A DNA stretch of 64,000 nucleotides from Paracoccus tibetensis (lineage in GTDB: Bacteria > Pseudomonadota > Alphaproteobacteria > Rhodobacterales > Rhodobacteraceae). Both the position numbers and the translations under genes were made by a program. Of the stretch, positions 20,493 to 29,986 are shown piece by piece (within the stretch, counting starts at the first letter, position 1; each line of letters starts with the position of its first letter). Location: assembly GCF_900102505.1 (NCBI RefSeq), contig NZ_FMVT01000003.1:1-64000 (forward strand), written 5' to 3'. The notes beneath the pieces are model-generated. The model was not told the DNA's origin. It worked only from the letters and a program-made list of their open reading frames with translations, and did no database searches.

Positions 20493-21431
20493 ATGAAAAA
20501 GGCTCTTATCGCCTCCACCGCCCTGGTCCTTTCGGCCGGCGTGGCTGCTGCCGACGTGACCGTCTCGGGCTACGGCCGGACCGGCATCATCTATTACGAA
20601 GACAACGCGGGCCTGCCGGGCAACGACACGCAAGTGATCTCGCGCCTGCGGATGAACCTCGACGCCACCACCTCGACCGATGCGGGCGTGGACTTCGGCG
20701 GCCGTGTGCGCCTGCAGTGGGACCAGAACAACGCCACCCGTGGCGAGCAGGCGACCCTGAACGCCGGCAAGCTGTTCGTGACCGCCAGCGGCCTGACCGT
20801 TGAAGTCGGCAACGTCGACACCGCCTTCGACGGCGCCGGCCTGCTCTACGCGGAAGAACTGGGTTCGTACGATCGTTCGGTCGGCGTCCGCCGCGGCTCG
20901 TTCTTCTCGTACAACACCGGCCCGAACCCGAGCGCGACCTACCAAGGTCTGGCCGTTCGCTACTCGATCGAAGGTCTGACGGCGCGCCTGTCCTACGTCG
21001 ATCCCGACCAGACCGGCCTGGTTGCCGACGACGAAGAGCTGAGCCTCTCGGTCGACTACACCTGGAACGACGCGCTTGAGCTGTCGGGTGCCTATGTCAC
21101 CAACGGCGCCGGCATCGACGGCAACGACGCCTTCTTCCTCGGCGCCCGCTACGCCGTGGCCGAGAACGCCCGCGTCGGCCTGAACTACCTGGACTCGGAC
21201 CTGGACGCCGCTGGCCGCACCGTGTGGCTCTATGGCGACTACACGCTGGCTGATGGCGCGACCAACTTCGAAGCCTACATCGCCAACAACAACTCGGACT
21301 TGAACGAGACCGACAACGCGTTCGGTATCGGCGTGAACTACGATCTCGGCGGTGCGCGTCTCGGCGCCTCGATCCACCGCGACAACGCCGAGCGCGTGAC
21401 GGCCGACGCCGGCGTTCGCTTCAACTTCTGA
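20493..21431 (+). CDS. General porin (outer-membrane beta-barrel)
   Basis: 312 residues. A clean signal peptide (MKKALIASTALVLSAGVAAA) is followed by DVTVSGYGRTGI, the typical first strand of Rhodobacter/Paracoccus porins, and the protein ends in Phe (RFNF), the signal for Bam-dependent insertion. Alternating strands and Asp/Asn-rich loops fit a 16-stranded trimeric porin. Codon use is strikingly restricted (CTG, ACC, GGC), as expected for a highly expressed gene. AGAGGGAACTGATC precedes the ATG and a strong terminator follows the stop. Confidence 0.92.
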   Translation: MKKALIASTALVLSAGVAAADVTVSGYGRTGIIYYEDNAGLPGNDTQVISRLRMNLDATTSTDAGVDFGGRVRLQWDQNNATRGEQATLNAGKLFVTASGLTVEVGNVDTAFDGAGLLYAEELGSYDRSVGVRRGSFFSYNTGPNPSATYQGLAVRYSIEGLTARLSYVDPDQTGLVADDEELSLSVDYTWNDALELSGAYVTNGAGIDGNDAFFLGARYAVAENARVGLNYLDSDLDAAGRTVWLYGDYTLADGATNFEAYIANNNSDLNETDNAFGIGVNYDLGGARLGASIHRDNAERVTADAGVRFNF

Positions 21432-21455
21432 TCCTTCCGGATCACGCATGATCGG

Positions 21456-21489
21456 AAAGAGCGGGCCTTGCGCCCGCTCTTTTCTTTTT
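21456..21489 (+). terminator. Rho-independent terminator of porin gene
   Basis: An 11-bp perfect stem (21456-21466 with 21472-21482), a five-base loop and a following TTTCTTTTT form a textbook terminator 24 bases after the porin stop. The yggS start is only about 14 bases beyond, so yggS either needs its own promoter within this area or relies on read-through. Confidence 0.92.
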
Positions 21490-21502
21490 GTCTTGTCGCC
21501 GC

Positions 21503-22156
21503 ATGGCACTGGACGACATCACCCGCCGCATCCGTGCGGCAGAAGACGCCGCGGGGCGGACGCCCGGCTCGGTCACGCTGATCGCCGTCAGCAAGGTGCA
21601 GCCGCCCGCGCGGGTGGAGGCGGTGCTGGAGGCCGGGCAGCGCGTCTTCGGCGAGAACTACGTGCAGGAGGCGCAGGGAAAGTGGCCCGGTTGGCGGGCG
21701 CGGTTCGCGGGCGTCGAGCTGCACATGATCGGGCCGCTGCAGACGAACAAGGCCAAGGCCGCCGTCAGCCTCTTCGACGCGATCCACACGCTGGACCGCA
21801 GCAGCCTTGCCCGCAAGCTCGCGCAGCAGATGGACGAGCAGAACCGCCGCCCGCAGGTCTTCGTGCAGGTGAACACCGGGGACGAGCCGCAGAAGGCCGG
21901 CATCCTGGCCGACGAGCTGCCGGGCTTCCTGCGCCAATGTGCCGAGCTGGGCCTCGCGCCCGAGGGGCTGATGTGCATCCCGCCCGAGGCCGAGGACCCT
22001 GCCCCGCATTTCCGCCTGCTGCGGCGGCTGGCCGAGGATCACGGCCTTGCGGGCCTGTCGATGGGGATGAGCGCGAATTTCGAGACAGCCATCGCCGAAG
22101 GGGCGACGCATGTGCGGGTGGGCTCCGCGATCTTCGGGGCGCGGTCCTACGACTAG
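21503..22156 (+). CDS. YggS-type PLP homeostasis protein
   Basis: 217 residues from ATG 21503. The VTLIAVSKVQPP block carries the PLP-binding lysine of the YggS/PROSC family; GENYVQEAQGK, MIGPLQTNKAK and MGMSANFETAIAEGATHVRVGSAIFG complete the family pattern. It is a single-domain alanine-racemase-like barrel without known catalysis that buffers pyridoxal phosphate. No good ribosome site is visible, and its start lies just after the porin terminator. The stop overlaps the converging YkuD gene by four bases. Confidence 0.9.
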   Translation: MALDDITRRIRAAEDAAGRTPGSVTLIAVSKVQPPARVEAVLEAGQRVFGENYVQEAQGKWPGWRARFAGVELHMIGPLQTNKAKAAVSLFDAIHTLDRSSLARKLAQQMDEQNRRPQVFVQVNTGDEPQKAGILADELPGFLRQCAELGLAPEGLMCIPPEAEDPAPHFRLLRRLAEDHGLAGLSMGMSANFETAIAEGATHVRVGSAIFGARSYD

Positions 22157-22677
22157 GCCGGGTTCGGGTATTTGGGCAACGAAGAAGCCCGCACGATGAG
22201 CCTCGTGCCCGGCGCGGCGCGGGACGCGAGCCAGAGGAGGTCGCGGCGGGCGAAGGCGATGCAGCCCTCGGTGCCGAAGCGGGGGCGACGCCACTGGTGC
22301 AGGAAGATGGCCGAGCCGGCGCCCGGCACGCCTGCCGCGTTCCAGTCGGTCACCAGGATCAGGTCGTAGAGCGGGTCGGCGCGGCGCAGCTTCTCGTGGC
22401 TGGCGGCGAGGGGCGCGCGGGCGTGGCGGTTGTAGGCCGGATCATCCGGCGCGTCGCACCACAGGTCGGCCGGGCCGATGGGACGCGCCCAGGGCGCCAG
22501 CCGGGGCAGGCGGTCGGGGCGGTACCAGAGGCCGGTGATGCGGTGAAGGCCGGCGGGCGTGGCGCCGTCGCCCTCGCGCTTGCGGGCCGTCACGCCGGTC
22601 TTGCCGATGGCGCAGGGGATCAGGCGGCCGGCGAAGCGCAGGCCCTGCGGGGTCAGGACCATGTCCGAGGCGGTCAC
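22153..22677 (-). CDS. L,D-transpeptidase (YkuD) family protein
   Basis: 174 residues from the GTG at 22677, overlapping the ribA stop as GTGA; an ATG at 22662 is an alternative. The catalytic pattern [21 protein letters not shown] contains the His and the Cys of the YkuD HxxxxxxxxxxSxGC site, here with T-E-G-C in place of the usual S-x-G-C. No signal peptide is evident, which is odd for a peptidoglycan enzyme and typical of the COG3786 branch. It may act on peptidoglycan or on other substrates. Confidence 0.82.
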   Translation of the reverse strand: MTASDMVLTPQGLRFAGRLIPCAIGKTGVTARKREGDGATPAGLHRITGLWYRPDRLPRLAPWARPIGPADLWCDAPDDPAYNRHARAPLAASHEKLRRADPLYDLILVTDWNAAGVPGAGSAIFLHQWRRPRFGTEGCIAFARRDLLWLASRAAPGTRLIVRASSLPKYPNPA

Positions 22678-23732
22678 AGGATGTGCCCCGATTTCTGCGC
22701 CTTCACGTCCAGATAGCCCTCGTTGAAGGGGTTGCGCGGGACGATCAGCGGGACCCGCTCAGTCACCGTTACCCCCTGCGCCTCCATCATCGCGACCTTG
22801 CGCGGGTTGTTCGTCATCAGCCGTACCGCGCCGAAGCCGAGCCGCTTCAGGAGCGCCGCGCCGAGGCGGAAGTCGCGCTCGTCATCCTCGAAGCCGAGGC
22901 GGTGGTTCGCCTCGACAGTGTCGAAGCCCTGGTCCTGCAGGTCGTAGGCGCGCATCTTGTTCGCGAGCCCGATGCCGCGCCCCTCCTGGTTGAGGTAAAG
23001 GAGAACGCCCGCCCCCGCCTGCCCCATCGCGGTCAGCGCCGATTGCAATTGCGGGCCGCAGTCGCATTTCAGGCTGCCCAGCACGTCGCCCGTGAAGCAG
23101 GCCGAGTGGAGCCGCGCGAGGACCGGCGTGTTTCGGGGCGGGTCGCCGATCTCGATGGCGTAATGCTCGGTGCCGCCGTCATCGGGGCGGAAGATGTGCA
23201 GGCGCGAGCGCTCGGCCGCCAGCAACGGCACGCGGGCGGCGGCGACGGGGGCCAGCACGGCCTCCTGCGCCAGCTGCGCCAGCAGCGGGCCGGGCGAAAG
23301 GCGCGTCAAGCCGGCGACGGGATCGGCCGCCACCATCAGCACCGCCGGCAGGAGCTGCGCCGACTTTGCCAGCGCCAGCGCCGCGCAATGGGCGGTCACG
23401 TCGCCGTCCCGGTCGGTGAACAAGGGCCCCTTCATCGGCACGCGCAGATCGTCCGCCGGGTCCGCCAGCGCCCGCAGCCAGCCGAGGTCCGCGTCGTCTG
23501 GTACCTTCACCCGCGCCAGCCCCTCGTCATAGGCGCGCGCCTTCAGCGTCTCGGCCCGGCGCGCGGTCAGGGCCAGGACCGGGCGGCCGAGGCGGCGCAG
23601 GTCGTCCAGCCGGCCCGGCGTCAGCGTCTCGACGGCGGCGGCCAAGTGGTCGCCGATCACCACCGGCAGGCCCATGCGCAGGTCGGCGCGGGCGCGGGCA
23701 ATGGTCTCGGCAAGGGTCGGAACGAGGCTCAT
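22674..23732 (-). CDS. ribA: GTP cyclohydrolase II with extended N-terminus
   Basis: 352 residues from ATG 23732. The C-terminal two thirds is GTP cyclohydrolase II, the first step of riboflavin synthesis: zinc cysteines in [44 protein letters not shown], and [11 protein letters not shown]. The first 130-150 residues form an extra domain not found in the short E. coli enzyme (197 residues); it does not carry the DHBP-synthase motifs I would expect of a fused RibB. The end overlaps the YkuD gene start. Confidence 0.9.
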   Translation of the reverse strand: MSLVPTLAETIARARADLRMGLPVVIGDHLAAAVETLTPGRLDDLRRLGRPVLALTARRAETLKARAYDEGLARVKVPDDADLGWLRALADPADDLRVPMKGPLFTDRDGDVTAHCAALALAKSAQLLPAVLMVAADPVAGLTRLSPGPLLAQLAQEAVLAPVAAARVPLLAAERSRLHIFRPDDGGTEHYAIEIGDPPRNTPVLARLHSACFTGDVLGSLKCDCGPQLQSALTAMGQAGAGVLLYLNQEGRGIGLANKMRAYDLQDQGFDTVEANHRLGFEDDERDFRLGAALLKRLGFGAVRLMTNNPRKVAMMEAQGVTVTERVPLIVPRNPFNEGYLDVKAQKSGHIL

Positions 23733-23864
23733 CGGGCCGGCTTTCCTGTAACAATCTGAAACAGAAGCGCGCCTGGCGACAACTCGGTGTGAGAATCGCG
23801 GCAAGGCTCTGGACGCGCGGCCGTTCCGACCCCTCATTTGCGCCAGCAAGCGATAGGAGGCAAC

Positions 23865-24551
23865 ATGCCCGGACTGAAAAAGATCCTGCTCGTCGACGAC
23901 GAGGACGACCTGCGCGAGGCCCTGGCCGAGCAGCTGGTGGCCACCGACGATTTCGACGTCAGCGAGGCCGGCAGCGGCGCCGAGGCGGTGGAAGCCGTCA
24001 AGCACGCCATCTTCGACCTGGTGGTTCTGGACGTGGGCCTTCCGGACACGGACGGGCGCGAGCTGTGCAAGAAGCTGCGCAAGCTGAACGTGAAATGCCC
24101 GATCGTGATGCTGACCGGCCATGACACGGATGCGGACACGATCCTCGGCCTCGACGCGGGCGCGAACGACTATGTCACGAAGCCCTTCAAGTTCCCGGTC
24201 CTGCTGGCGCGCCTGCGCGCGCAGCTTCGCACGCATGAGCAGTCCGAGGACGCGATCTTCCAGCTTGGGCCCTACACGTTCAAGCCGTCGATGAAGCTGC
24301 TGGTGGACGTCAAGGACCGGAAGATCCGCCTGACCGAGAAGGAGACGAACATCCTGAAGTTCCTCTACCGGGCGCAGGATGGCGTGGTGCCGAGGGACGT
24401 GCTGCTGCACGAGGTCTGGGGCTACAATGCCGGGGTCACCACCCACACGCTGGAGACGCACATCTACCGCCTGCGCCAGAAGATCGAGCCCGATCCCTCG
24501 AACGCGCGGCTGTTGGTGACGGAATCGGGCGGCTATCGTCTGGTCGCCTGA
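23865..24551 (+). CDS. cenR: OmpR-family response regulator CenR
   Basis: 228 residues from ATG 23865 after TAGGAGG. N-terminal receiver domain with acidic DDEDD (11-15), phospho-acceptor Asp56 (LVVLDVGLP) and Lys in YVTKPFKF; C-terminal winged helix with [27 protein letters not shown]. This matches my memory of Caulobacter CenR, the essential envelope regulator, very closely. The partner kinase CenK is not in the window, so the gene stands alone here. A terminator follows at 24645. Confidence 0.88.
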   Translation: MPGLKKILLVDDEDDLREALAEQLVATDDFDVSEAGSGAEAVEAVKHAIFDLVVLDVGLPDTDGRELCKKLRKLNVKCPIVMLTGHDTDADTILGLDAGANDYVTKPFKFPVLLARLRAQLRTHEQSEDAIFQLGPYTFKPSMKLLVDVKDRKIRLTEKETNILKFLYRAQDGVVPRDVLLHEVWGYNAGVTTHTLETHIYRLRQKIEPDPSNARLLVTESGGYRLVA

Positions 24552-24644
24552 AGCCGTCGCGGAACCCGGGCGGGGGCGGGGCGTTATGGAACCGAAGCCC
24601 AGTGGTCGGTGGATGCGGCCACACTCCCCTCCCCTCTCTCTGAT

Positions 24645-24674
24645 GCCCCGGCGTTCCCGCGCCGGGGCTTTTTT
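24645..24674 (+). terminator. Rho-independent terminator after cenR
   Basis: GCCCCGGCG (24645-24653), a six-base loop, CGCCGGGGC (24660-24668), then a run of six T. It ends plus-strand transcription and lies just past the end of the opposing hydroquinone-reductase gene. Confidence 0.92.
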
Positions 24675-24689
24675 CTGCGTGCCGCCGCC

Positions 24690-25664
24690 TCAGCCGCGCG
24701 TGTGGGGCGCGGTCCAGTCGGTGTCGGGGCCGATCGGGACGATGCGGTGCGGGTTCACCATGTCATGGCTGTAGTAGTAGTGCCGCGTGATGTGGTCGAA
24801 ATGCACCGTGTCGGCGACGCCTGGCCACTGGTACAGCTCGCGCGCCCAGTCCCACAGGTTCGGGTAGTCGACGATCCGGCGGCGGTTGCACTTGAAGTGG
24901 GTGTGATAGACCGCGTCGAAGCGCAGGATGGTGGTGAAGAGGCGCCAGTCGGCCTCGGTCAGCCATTGGCCCGTCAGGTAGCGGTTCTCGGCCAGGATGC
25001 CCTCGATCCAGTCCAGGCTCTCGAACAGCGGCACCACGGCCTTGTCATAGGCCTCCTGCGTGGTGGCGAAGCCCGCCTTGTAGACGCCGTTGTTCACGGT
25101 GTCGTAGACGCGGGCGTTCACGGCGTCGATCTGCTCCAAGAGGTCGGGCGGGCAGAAGTCGTCGTCGTTCCCCGTCACCGCGTTGAAGGCGCTGTTGAAC
25201 ATGCGGATGATGTCCGCGCTCTCGTTCGAGACGATGGTGCCCGAGGTCTTATCCCAGAGCACCGGCACCGTGACCCGGCCCGAGGCGTCGGGCTTGGCCT
25301 TCAGGTAGATCTCGCGCAGGTATTTCAGGCCAAACTGCTTGTCGCCGGTGGCGCCGGGGAAGTCGTCCTTCAGCTCCCACCCGTCCTTCAGCATCTCGGG
25401 ATGGACGACGGACACGTCGATATGGTCCTCGAGCCCCTTGATGCTGCGGAAGATCAGGGTGCGATGCGCCCAGGGGCAGGCATGGCTGACATAGAGGTGG
25501 TAGCGGCCGCCCTCGGCCATGAAGCCGCCGCCGCCGGTCGGGCCGGCGCTGCCGTCCACCGTCACCCAGTTGCGGAACTTGGACGTGTCGCGCTTGAACT
25601 CGCCCCCGGTGCTGTCCGTGTCGTACCACTCGTCCTTCCAGACGCCTTCGACCAATTGGCCCAT
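24690..25664 (-). CDS. Glutathionyl-hydroquinone reductase (Xi-class glutathione S-transferase)
   Basis: 324 residues from ATG 25664, preceded by AGGAGA. The active-site motif SHACPWAHRTL (Cys63) and the long insertions are typical of Xi-class GSTs such as PcpF and YqjG, about 320-330 residues. The enzyme reduces glutathionyl-hydroquinones back to hydroquinones with release of oxidised glutathione. C-terminal signatures include NRYLTGQWLTEADWRLFTT and FDAVYHTHFKCNRRRI. It is followed upstream on the same strand by an MFS gene 90 bases away. Confidence 0.92.
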   Translation of the reverse strand: MGQLVEGVWKDEWYDTDSTGGEFKRDTSKFRNWVTVDGSAGPTGGGGFMAEGGRYHLYVSHACPWAHRTLIFRSIKGLEDHIDVSVVHPEMLKDGWELKDDFPGATGDKQFGLKYLREIYLKAKPDASGRVTVPVLWDKTSGTIVSNESADIIRMFNSAFNAVTGNDDDFCPPDLLEQIDAVNARVYDTVNNGVYKAGFATTQEAYDKAVVPLFESLDWIEGILAENRYLTGQWLTEADWRLFTTILRFDAVYHTHFKCNRRRIVDYPNLWDWARELYQWPGVADTVHFDHITRHYYYSHDMVNPHRIVPIGPDTDWTAPHTRG

Positions 25665-25754
25665 AGTTCTCTCCTGTGTGAGCTTTCGCCAGCCAACGGG
25701 CGGCAGCCGGCCATGTTCCCGCACAGCTGCCCTGCGCGCATGCGCAGGAGCCGA

Positions 25755-27074
25755 TCAGCCGATGGCCTGCGCCCGCGTCTCGGTCCGCACCAGCATCAGG
25801 GCAGCGGCGGCCAGCAGAAGCAGCACCGCGAAGCTGCCGATGGCGAGGCCGAAGCCCTGCGCGAAGACCACCGCCAGCAGGCTGGGCGCCAGGATGCCGC
25901 CAAGCCGGGCCATGGCGCTGGCCGTGCCCATGCCGGTGCCGCGCAGATGGGTCGGGTACAGCTCGGGCGTGAAGGCGTAAAGTGCGCCCCAGGTGCCCAG
26001 AAGCGCGAAGCTCATCAGGATCAGCGCGCCGGCGACCACGGCGGTGCCGGTCGCGAAGGCGAAGAGGCCGCAGCCCGCCGCCGACAGGATCAGGAAGCCC
26101 GCCAGCGTGGCGCGGCGGCCGATGGCCTCGACGCCCCAAGCCGCCAGCGCAAAGCCCGGCACCTGCGCAAGGGCCAGGATCACGAGGAAGCCGTAGCCGC
26201 GCACGAAGCCGAACCCCTCGGTCGCCAGCTGGCCCGGCACCCAGACAAAGACGCCGTAATAGGACAGCGAGACCAGGAACCACACGGCCATCAGGCCAAG
26301 CGTCGCCTGCCGCAGCATCGGCGCCATGATCGAGGTCGCCGCCCCCGCCGGCACCCGCGCCGGCACCAGATGCGTCTGCGCCGGCAGCGGCGCCGCGCGG
26401 TTGACGGCCAGGACCTTGTTGATGACGGCCCGCGCCTCGGCCTGCCGGCCCTTGCGGACGAGATACATGGGCGATTCCGGGATCCAGAAGCGCAGGAAGA
26501 AGCCGATCAGCGCGGGCGCGGCGGCGACCAGGAAGATCCAGCGCCAGGGCGCCTCGGCGCCCCAGCTGGCCGCGGCCCAGGCCGTCAGGGCGATGACGAT
26601 GGTGCCGACGGCCCAGAACCCCTCCAGCCAGACCAGCCAGCGGCCGCGGTTCTTCGGCGGCAGGAACTCGGCCATCATCGCGTAATCCACGGGCAGCGTG
26701 CCGCCCACCGCGACGCCGGTCAGGAAACGCAGGACCAGCAGCAAGGTGAAATCCCCCGCCGCGGCCGAGGCGAGGCCGAAGACCGCGTCCATCGCCACCG
26801 TGCCGATCAGCACCCATTTCCGGCCCACCCGGTCAGCCACGCGGCCGAAGAGGAACGCGCCTGCGAACATGCCCAGAAAGAAGACCGTCCCGATCTGCAG
26901 CGCCGTCACCCGCTCCAGCCCGAAGCTGGCCGCGACCGAGGGGGCGGCGAAGCCGACCGCGATGACCTGCATCGCGTCGGCCGCCCAGACCAGCCCGAAG
27001 ATGCCCAAGAGCCGCCACTGGAAGCGCCCGGTGCCCCCCTGCGTCAGCGCCTCGTCGATGGTCATCTGCCGCAT
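25755..27074 (-). CDS. MFS transporter, sugar/aromatic acid (SV2/NiaP-like) branch
   Basis: 439 residues from ATG 27074 with GGGAGG upstream; ATG 27065 is an alternative. Twelve membrane segments, with the superfamily motifs GRVADRVGRKWVL between helices 2 and 3, PESPMYLVRKGR after helix 6, and FTPELYPTHLRGTGMG near helix 10. This layout fits the NiaP/SV2-like carriers of small organic acids or sugars; substrate not assignable. Possibly co-expressed with the hydroquinone reductase, which would suggest an aromatic compound, but that is inference only. Confidence 0.85.
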   Translation of the reverse strand: MRQMTIDEALTQGGTGRFQWRLLGIFGLVWAADAMQVIAVGFAAPSVAASFGLERVTALQIGTVFFLGMFAGAFLFGRVADRVGRKWVLIGTVAMDAVFGLASAAAGDFTLLLVLRFLTGVAVGGTLPVDYAMMAEFLPPKNRGRWLVWLEGFWAVGTIVIALTAWAAASWGAEAPWRWIFLVAAAPALIGFFLRFWIPESPMYLVRKGRQAEARAVINKVLAVNRAAPLPAQTHLVPARVPAGAATSIMAPMLRQATLGLMAVWFLVSLSYYGVFVWVPGQLATEGFGFVRGYGFLVILALAQVPGFALAAWGVEAIGRRATLAGFLILSAAGCGLFAFATGTAVVAGALILMSFALLGTWGALYAFTPELYPTHLRGTGMGTASAMARLGGILAPSLLAVVFAQGFGLAIGSFAVLLLLAAAALMLVRTETRAQAIG

Positions 27075-27190
27075 GCCGCGCCTCCCCCGGAACCTTGCCC
27101 CTTGCATAGCGTGCGACCCGCGGCCGGGAAAGCCCGCGGCTCGACAGCCCGCGCGCCCGCCGCTAGGGTCCGCGCCCAAAGGAGAGGCCC

Positions 27191-27976
27191 ATGTTCACCA
27201 TCGCCACCTGGAACATCAACTCGGTCCGCCTGCGCGAGGGCCTCGTCGCGCGCTTCCTCGAGGAGGAGCAGCCGGACGTCCTCTGCTTGCAGGAATGCAA
27301 GTCGCCGGTCGATAAGATCCCGCTGACGCGCTTCGCCGATCTCGGCTATCGCCACATCGTCGCCCGCGGGCAGAAGGGCTATAACGGCGTCGCCATCCTG
27401 TCGAAGCTGCCGCTGGAGGATGCCGGGGATCGCGACTACGCCCGGCTCGGCCATGCCCGCCATGTCTCGGCCCGGCTGCCGAACGGGGTGGTGATCCACA
27501 ACATGTACGTCCCCGCCGGCGGCGACGTGCCCGACCGCGAGGTGAACGAGAAATTCGGCCAGAAGCTCGACTTCGTGGCCGAGATGCGCGACGTCTTCCA
27601 CGCCGACCGGCCCGAGAAGTCGATCCTCGTCGGCGACCTGAACATCGCACCGGGCGAGGACGACGTCTGGTCCCACAAGCAGCTTCTGAAGATCGTCAGC
27701 CACACCCCGATCGAGGTCGAGCATCTGCTGGCCGCGCAGGATGCCGGCAACTGGGTGGACGTGACGCGGCGGGACATCCCGCAGGGCAAGCTCTACAGCT
27801 GGTGGTCCTATCGCGCGCGGGACTGGGACGCGGCCGACAAGGGACGGCGGCTCGACCACATCTGGGCCAGCCCCGACATCGCGAACGCCGCGCATGGCAG
27901 CCGCATCCTGCGCCCCTGCCGGGGCTGGGAGAGCCCGAGCGACCACGTCCCGGTGCTGGCCAGCTTCGACCTGTAG
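27191..27976 (+). CDS. xthA: Exodeoxyribonuclease III
   Basis: 261 residues. AP endonuclease/3'-exonuclease of base-excision repair. Motifs in order: TWNINSVR, PDVLCLQECK (catalytic Glu), GYNGVAILSK, VGDLNIAPGEDDV (Asp and Asn of the active site), RRLDHIWASPDI and the C-terminal SDHVPVLASFDL (catalytic Asp-His). GGAGAGG precedes the ATG. The divergent MFS start is 116 bases upstream. Confidence 0.93.
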   Translation: MFTIATWNINSVRLREGLVARFLEEEQPDVLCLQECKSPVDKIPLTRFADLGYRHIVARGQKGYNGVAILSKLPLEDAGDRDYARLGHARHVSARLPNGVVIHNMYVPAGGDVPDREVNEKFGQKLDFVAEMRDVFHADRPEKSILVGDLNIAPGEDDVWSHKQLLKIVSHTPIEVEHLLAAQDAGNWVDVTRRDIPQGKLYSWWSYRARDWDAADKGRRLDHIWASPDIANAAHGSRILRPCRGWESPSDHVPVLASFDL

Positions 27977-28171
27977 CCTTCGCCGGCCCGCACGACGGAA
28001 CGGCAGCAGTGGCGTGCGCTTGCGCAAGAACCCGCCGACAGTCGCAAAAGCACTCACCCAGAACGTGTATCCCTCTGTTTTCCATCGACTCCGCTCCGGA
28101 GCCAGCGGAAGCTTCATCTGCGGGCTGACGACCTGCGGCGTCGTGAAACGGCAGCGGAAGGAGCAGAAGCG
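27977..28171. other. Intergenic region before the glycosyltransferase pair
   Basis: 195 bases with lower GC than the coding DNA around it, the likely promoter region of the gene pair at 28172. A short inverted repeat TGCGC-TT-GCGCA lies at 28015-28026. I see no certain -35/-10 pair and no terminator for xthA. AAGGAG before 28172 is the ribosome site. Confidence 0.4.
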
Positions 28172-28957
28172 ATGACACCCTTGACGGGCCTTCAGCGGCT
28201 TGAAGCCCCCTCTCCCCTTCCGCCCGGCGGGGCGCTGCTTGCCGCCTGCGGCGAGATGATGGTCATCAATCTGCCCGAGCGCCGCGACCGGCGCGCCGAG
28301 TTCGAGCGGCAGTTGCGCACGATCGGGCTGTCGCTCGGCCATCCGCAGGTGCGTCTATGCGCCGCGATCCGGCCGCCCGACGCGGGCGACTTCCCCTCCA
28401 TCGGCGCCCATGGCTGCTTCATGAGCCACCTGTCGGTCCTGCGGCAGGCGCGCGACGACGGCAAGGCAAGGATCATGATCTGCGAGGACGACCTGAACTT
28501 CTCGCGCAGCCTGTCCCGGCGCGCATCGCTGCTGGCGACCGAGCTGTCCGAACAGCCATGGGACATCTTCTACGGCTTCACGAATGGCGGCGTGCGCGGC
28601 ACCCAGCTGCGGCCTGGCGGCCAACTGGTGCGGCTGGCGCCGGATCAGCGATTCGAGTGCAGCCACATCATGGCCTTCAGCGGCCGCGCCATCGCGCGTC
28701 TCGTGCCCTATCTCGAGGCGATGCTGGCTCGGCGCGGCGGCGATCCCGACGGCGGGCCGATGCATGTCGATGGCGCCTATGCCTGGTTCCGGCATGCACA
28801 TCCGCAGCTGACGGCCATCGCCGCCCATCCGGACATGGGCTACCAGCGCGCCTCGCTGACCAATGTGTCGCATCCGGGAGCAAAGGACCGCACGCCCGGC
28901 GTGCGCAGCGTCGCCGCGCTGGCGCGGAAGGTGAAGAACCTCGTGACGGCCAGATAG
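28172..28957 (+). CDS. Glycosyltransferase family 25 (LOS/LPS type)
   Basis: 261 residues. The start MVINLPERRDRRAEFERQL (about 30-48) and IMICEDDLNFSRS (about 101-113) are the GT25 pattern, as in LgtB/Lex1-type galactosyltransferases that extend lipooligosaccharide; ED-D is the sugar-nucleotide/metal motif. The acceptor is unknown. No membrane segment is seen. It is separated by ten bases from the next gene, a second glycosyltransferase-like protein, so the two are likely co-transcribed. Confidence 0.8.
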   Translation: MTPLTGLQRLEAPSPLPPGGALLAACGEMMVINLPERRDRRAEFERQLRTIGLSLGHPQVRLCAAIRPPDAGDFPSIGAHGCFMSHLSVLRQARDDGKARIMICEDDLNFSRSLSRRASLLATELSEQPWDIFYGFTNGGVRGTQLRPGGQLVRLAPDQRFECSHIMAFSGRAIARLVPYLEAMLARRGGDPDGGPMHVDGAYAWFRHAHPQLTAIAAHPDMGYQRASLTNVSHPGAKDRTPGVRSVAALARKVKNLVTAR

Positions 28958-28967
28958 AAGGGCCGGA

Positions 28968-29876
28968 ATGACGAAGCATCTCATCATGGGCTTTGCAACC
29001 AACCAGAAGCCCGAGTCTCTCAAGGTCTTCCTCCGGTCCGCGCGCGAGGTCTATCCGACATCGGAGTGCGACATCGCGCTCATCACCAACTCGGTTGCGG
29101 GGATCGAGGAGATCCTGGACGACGCGGGCGCCATCGCGATCAACACGCCCAGCACCTACTCGATCCGTGTCTCGCGGCGCACGAAGCTCTACAACCGGGC
29201 CTTCCTGCACGCGCTGCGCGGACTGGCCGGCACCGGGGCTTTGTCCGGCTCGCCCGAGATTGTCGCGGGCTACCACCAGCTGATCGAGACCTGGCACCAT
29301 CCGCATTTCGCCCGCTGGTTCGCCTATATGCGCGTGATGCGTACCCTGCATGGCTATGACCGCATCCTGCTGGCCGACACGAAGGACGTCGTCTTCCAGC
29401 GCCCCTTCTTCGACCGCGTCGACCCGCACAAGGTCGCGGTCTTCCAGGATGGCGAGGATTTCGCGGCCGAAGGCTGGAACGGCCGCTGGATCATCGAGGC
29501 CTACGGCCGCAAGCGCCACGCCGCCATCGCGCACCACCAGCCGATCTGCATCGGCGTCGTCGCCGGCGGCGCGGCTCCGCTGGCGGCGTTCGTGACCCAG
29601 CTCTGCACGGCGATCGCGCGCCACCCCTTCGGCCGGATCGAGCAGGCGATCTTCAACAAGATGTACTTCGCCGGCGAGTTCGACGTGCCCTTCCAGGAGT
29701 TCGACAACCGCGACGGCCCCGTCCTCACGATGGCGGGCGACGGCGTCGCAGCGCGCACCGAATGCCTCGACGGCCTGATCGCCGCGTCCGGCGGCGGGCG
29801 CGTCTTTCCGGTCGTCCACATGTACGACCGGCACGAGCACACGGACCGGCCCGTGCAAGCCCGCTACGGCGCCTGA
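28968..29876 (+). CDS. Uncharacterised protein, putative GT-A type glycosyltransferase
   Basis: 302 residues. I do not recognise a named family. The sequence has GT-A fold features: an N-terminal alternating strand/helix region (LIMGFATNQKPESLKVFL, DIALITN), then LLADTKDVVFQRPFF (134-148), which has the acidic D-x-x-D-V-x-F-Q-x-P-F pattern seen at the metal/nucleotide-sugar site of several glycosyltransferase-like families, and later EQAIFNKM and HMYDRH, where the final His might be a metal ligand. Ten bases after the GT25 gene, so a shared role in surface glycan synthesis is likely but inferred. No signal peptide or membrane segment. Confidence 0.55.
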   Translation: MTKHLIMGFATNQKPESLKVFLRSAREVYPTSECDIALITNSVAGIEEILDDAGAIAINTPSTYSIRVSRRTKLYNRAFLHALRGLAGTGALSGSPEIVAGYHQLIETWHHPHFARWFAYMRVMRTLHGYDRILLADTKDVVFQRPFFDRVDPHKVAVFQDGEDFAAEGWNGRWIIEAYGRKRHAAIAHHQPICIGVVAGGAAPLAAFVTQLCTAIARHPFGRIEQAIFNKMYFAGEFDVPFQEFDNRDGPVLTMAGDGVAARTECLDGLIAASGGGRVFPVVHMYDRHEHTDRPVQARYGA

Positions 29877-29986
29877 CGCGGCCGCCCGATGCGCCCGCGG
29901 CCTTTCGGGGCTTCCGCTCGGCCCGGACCGCCCCCATATTGCGGGCCAGACCGCCACTTCCGGCTGAGAGACGGGGACAGGATACC

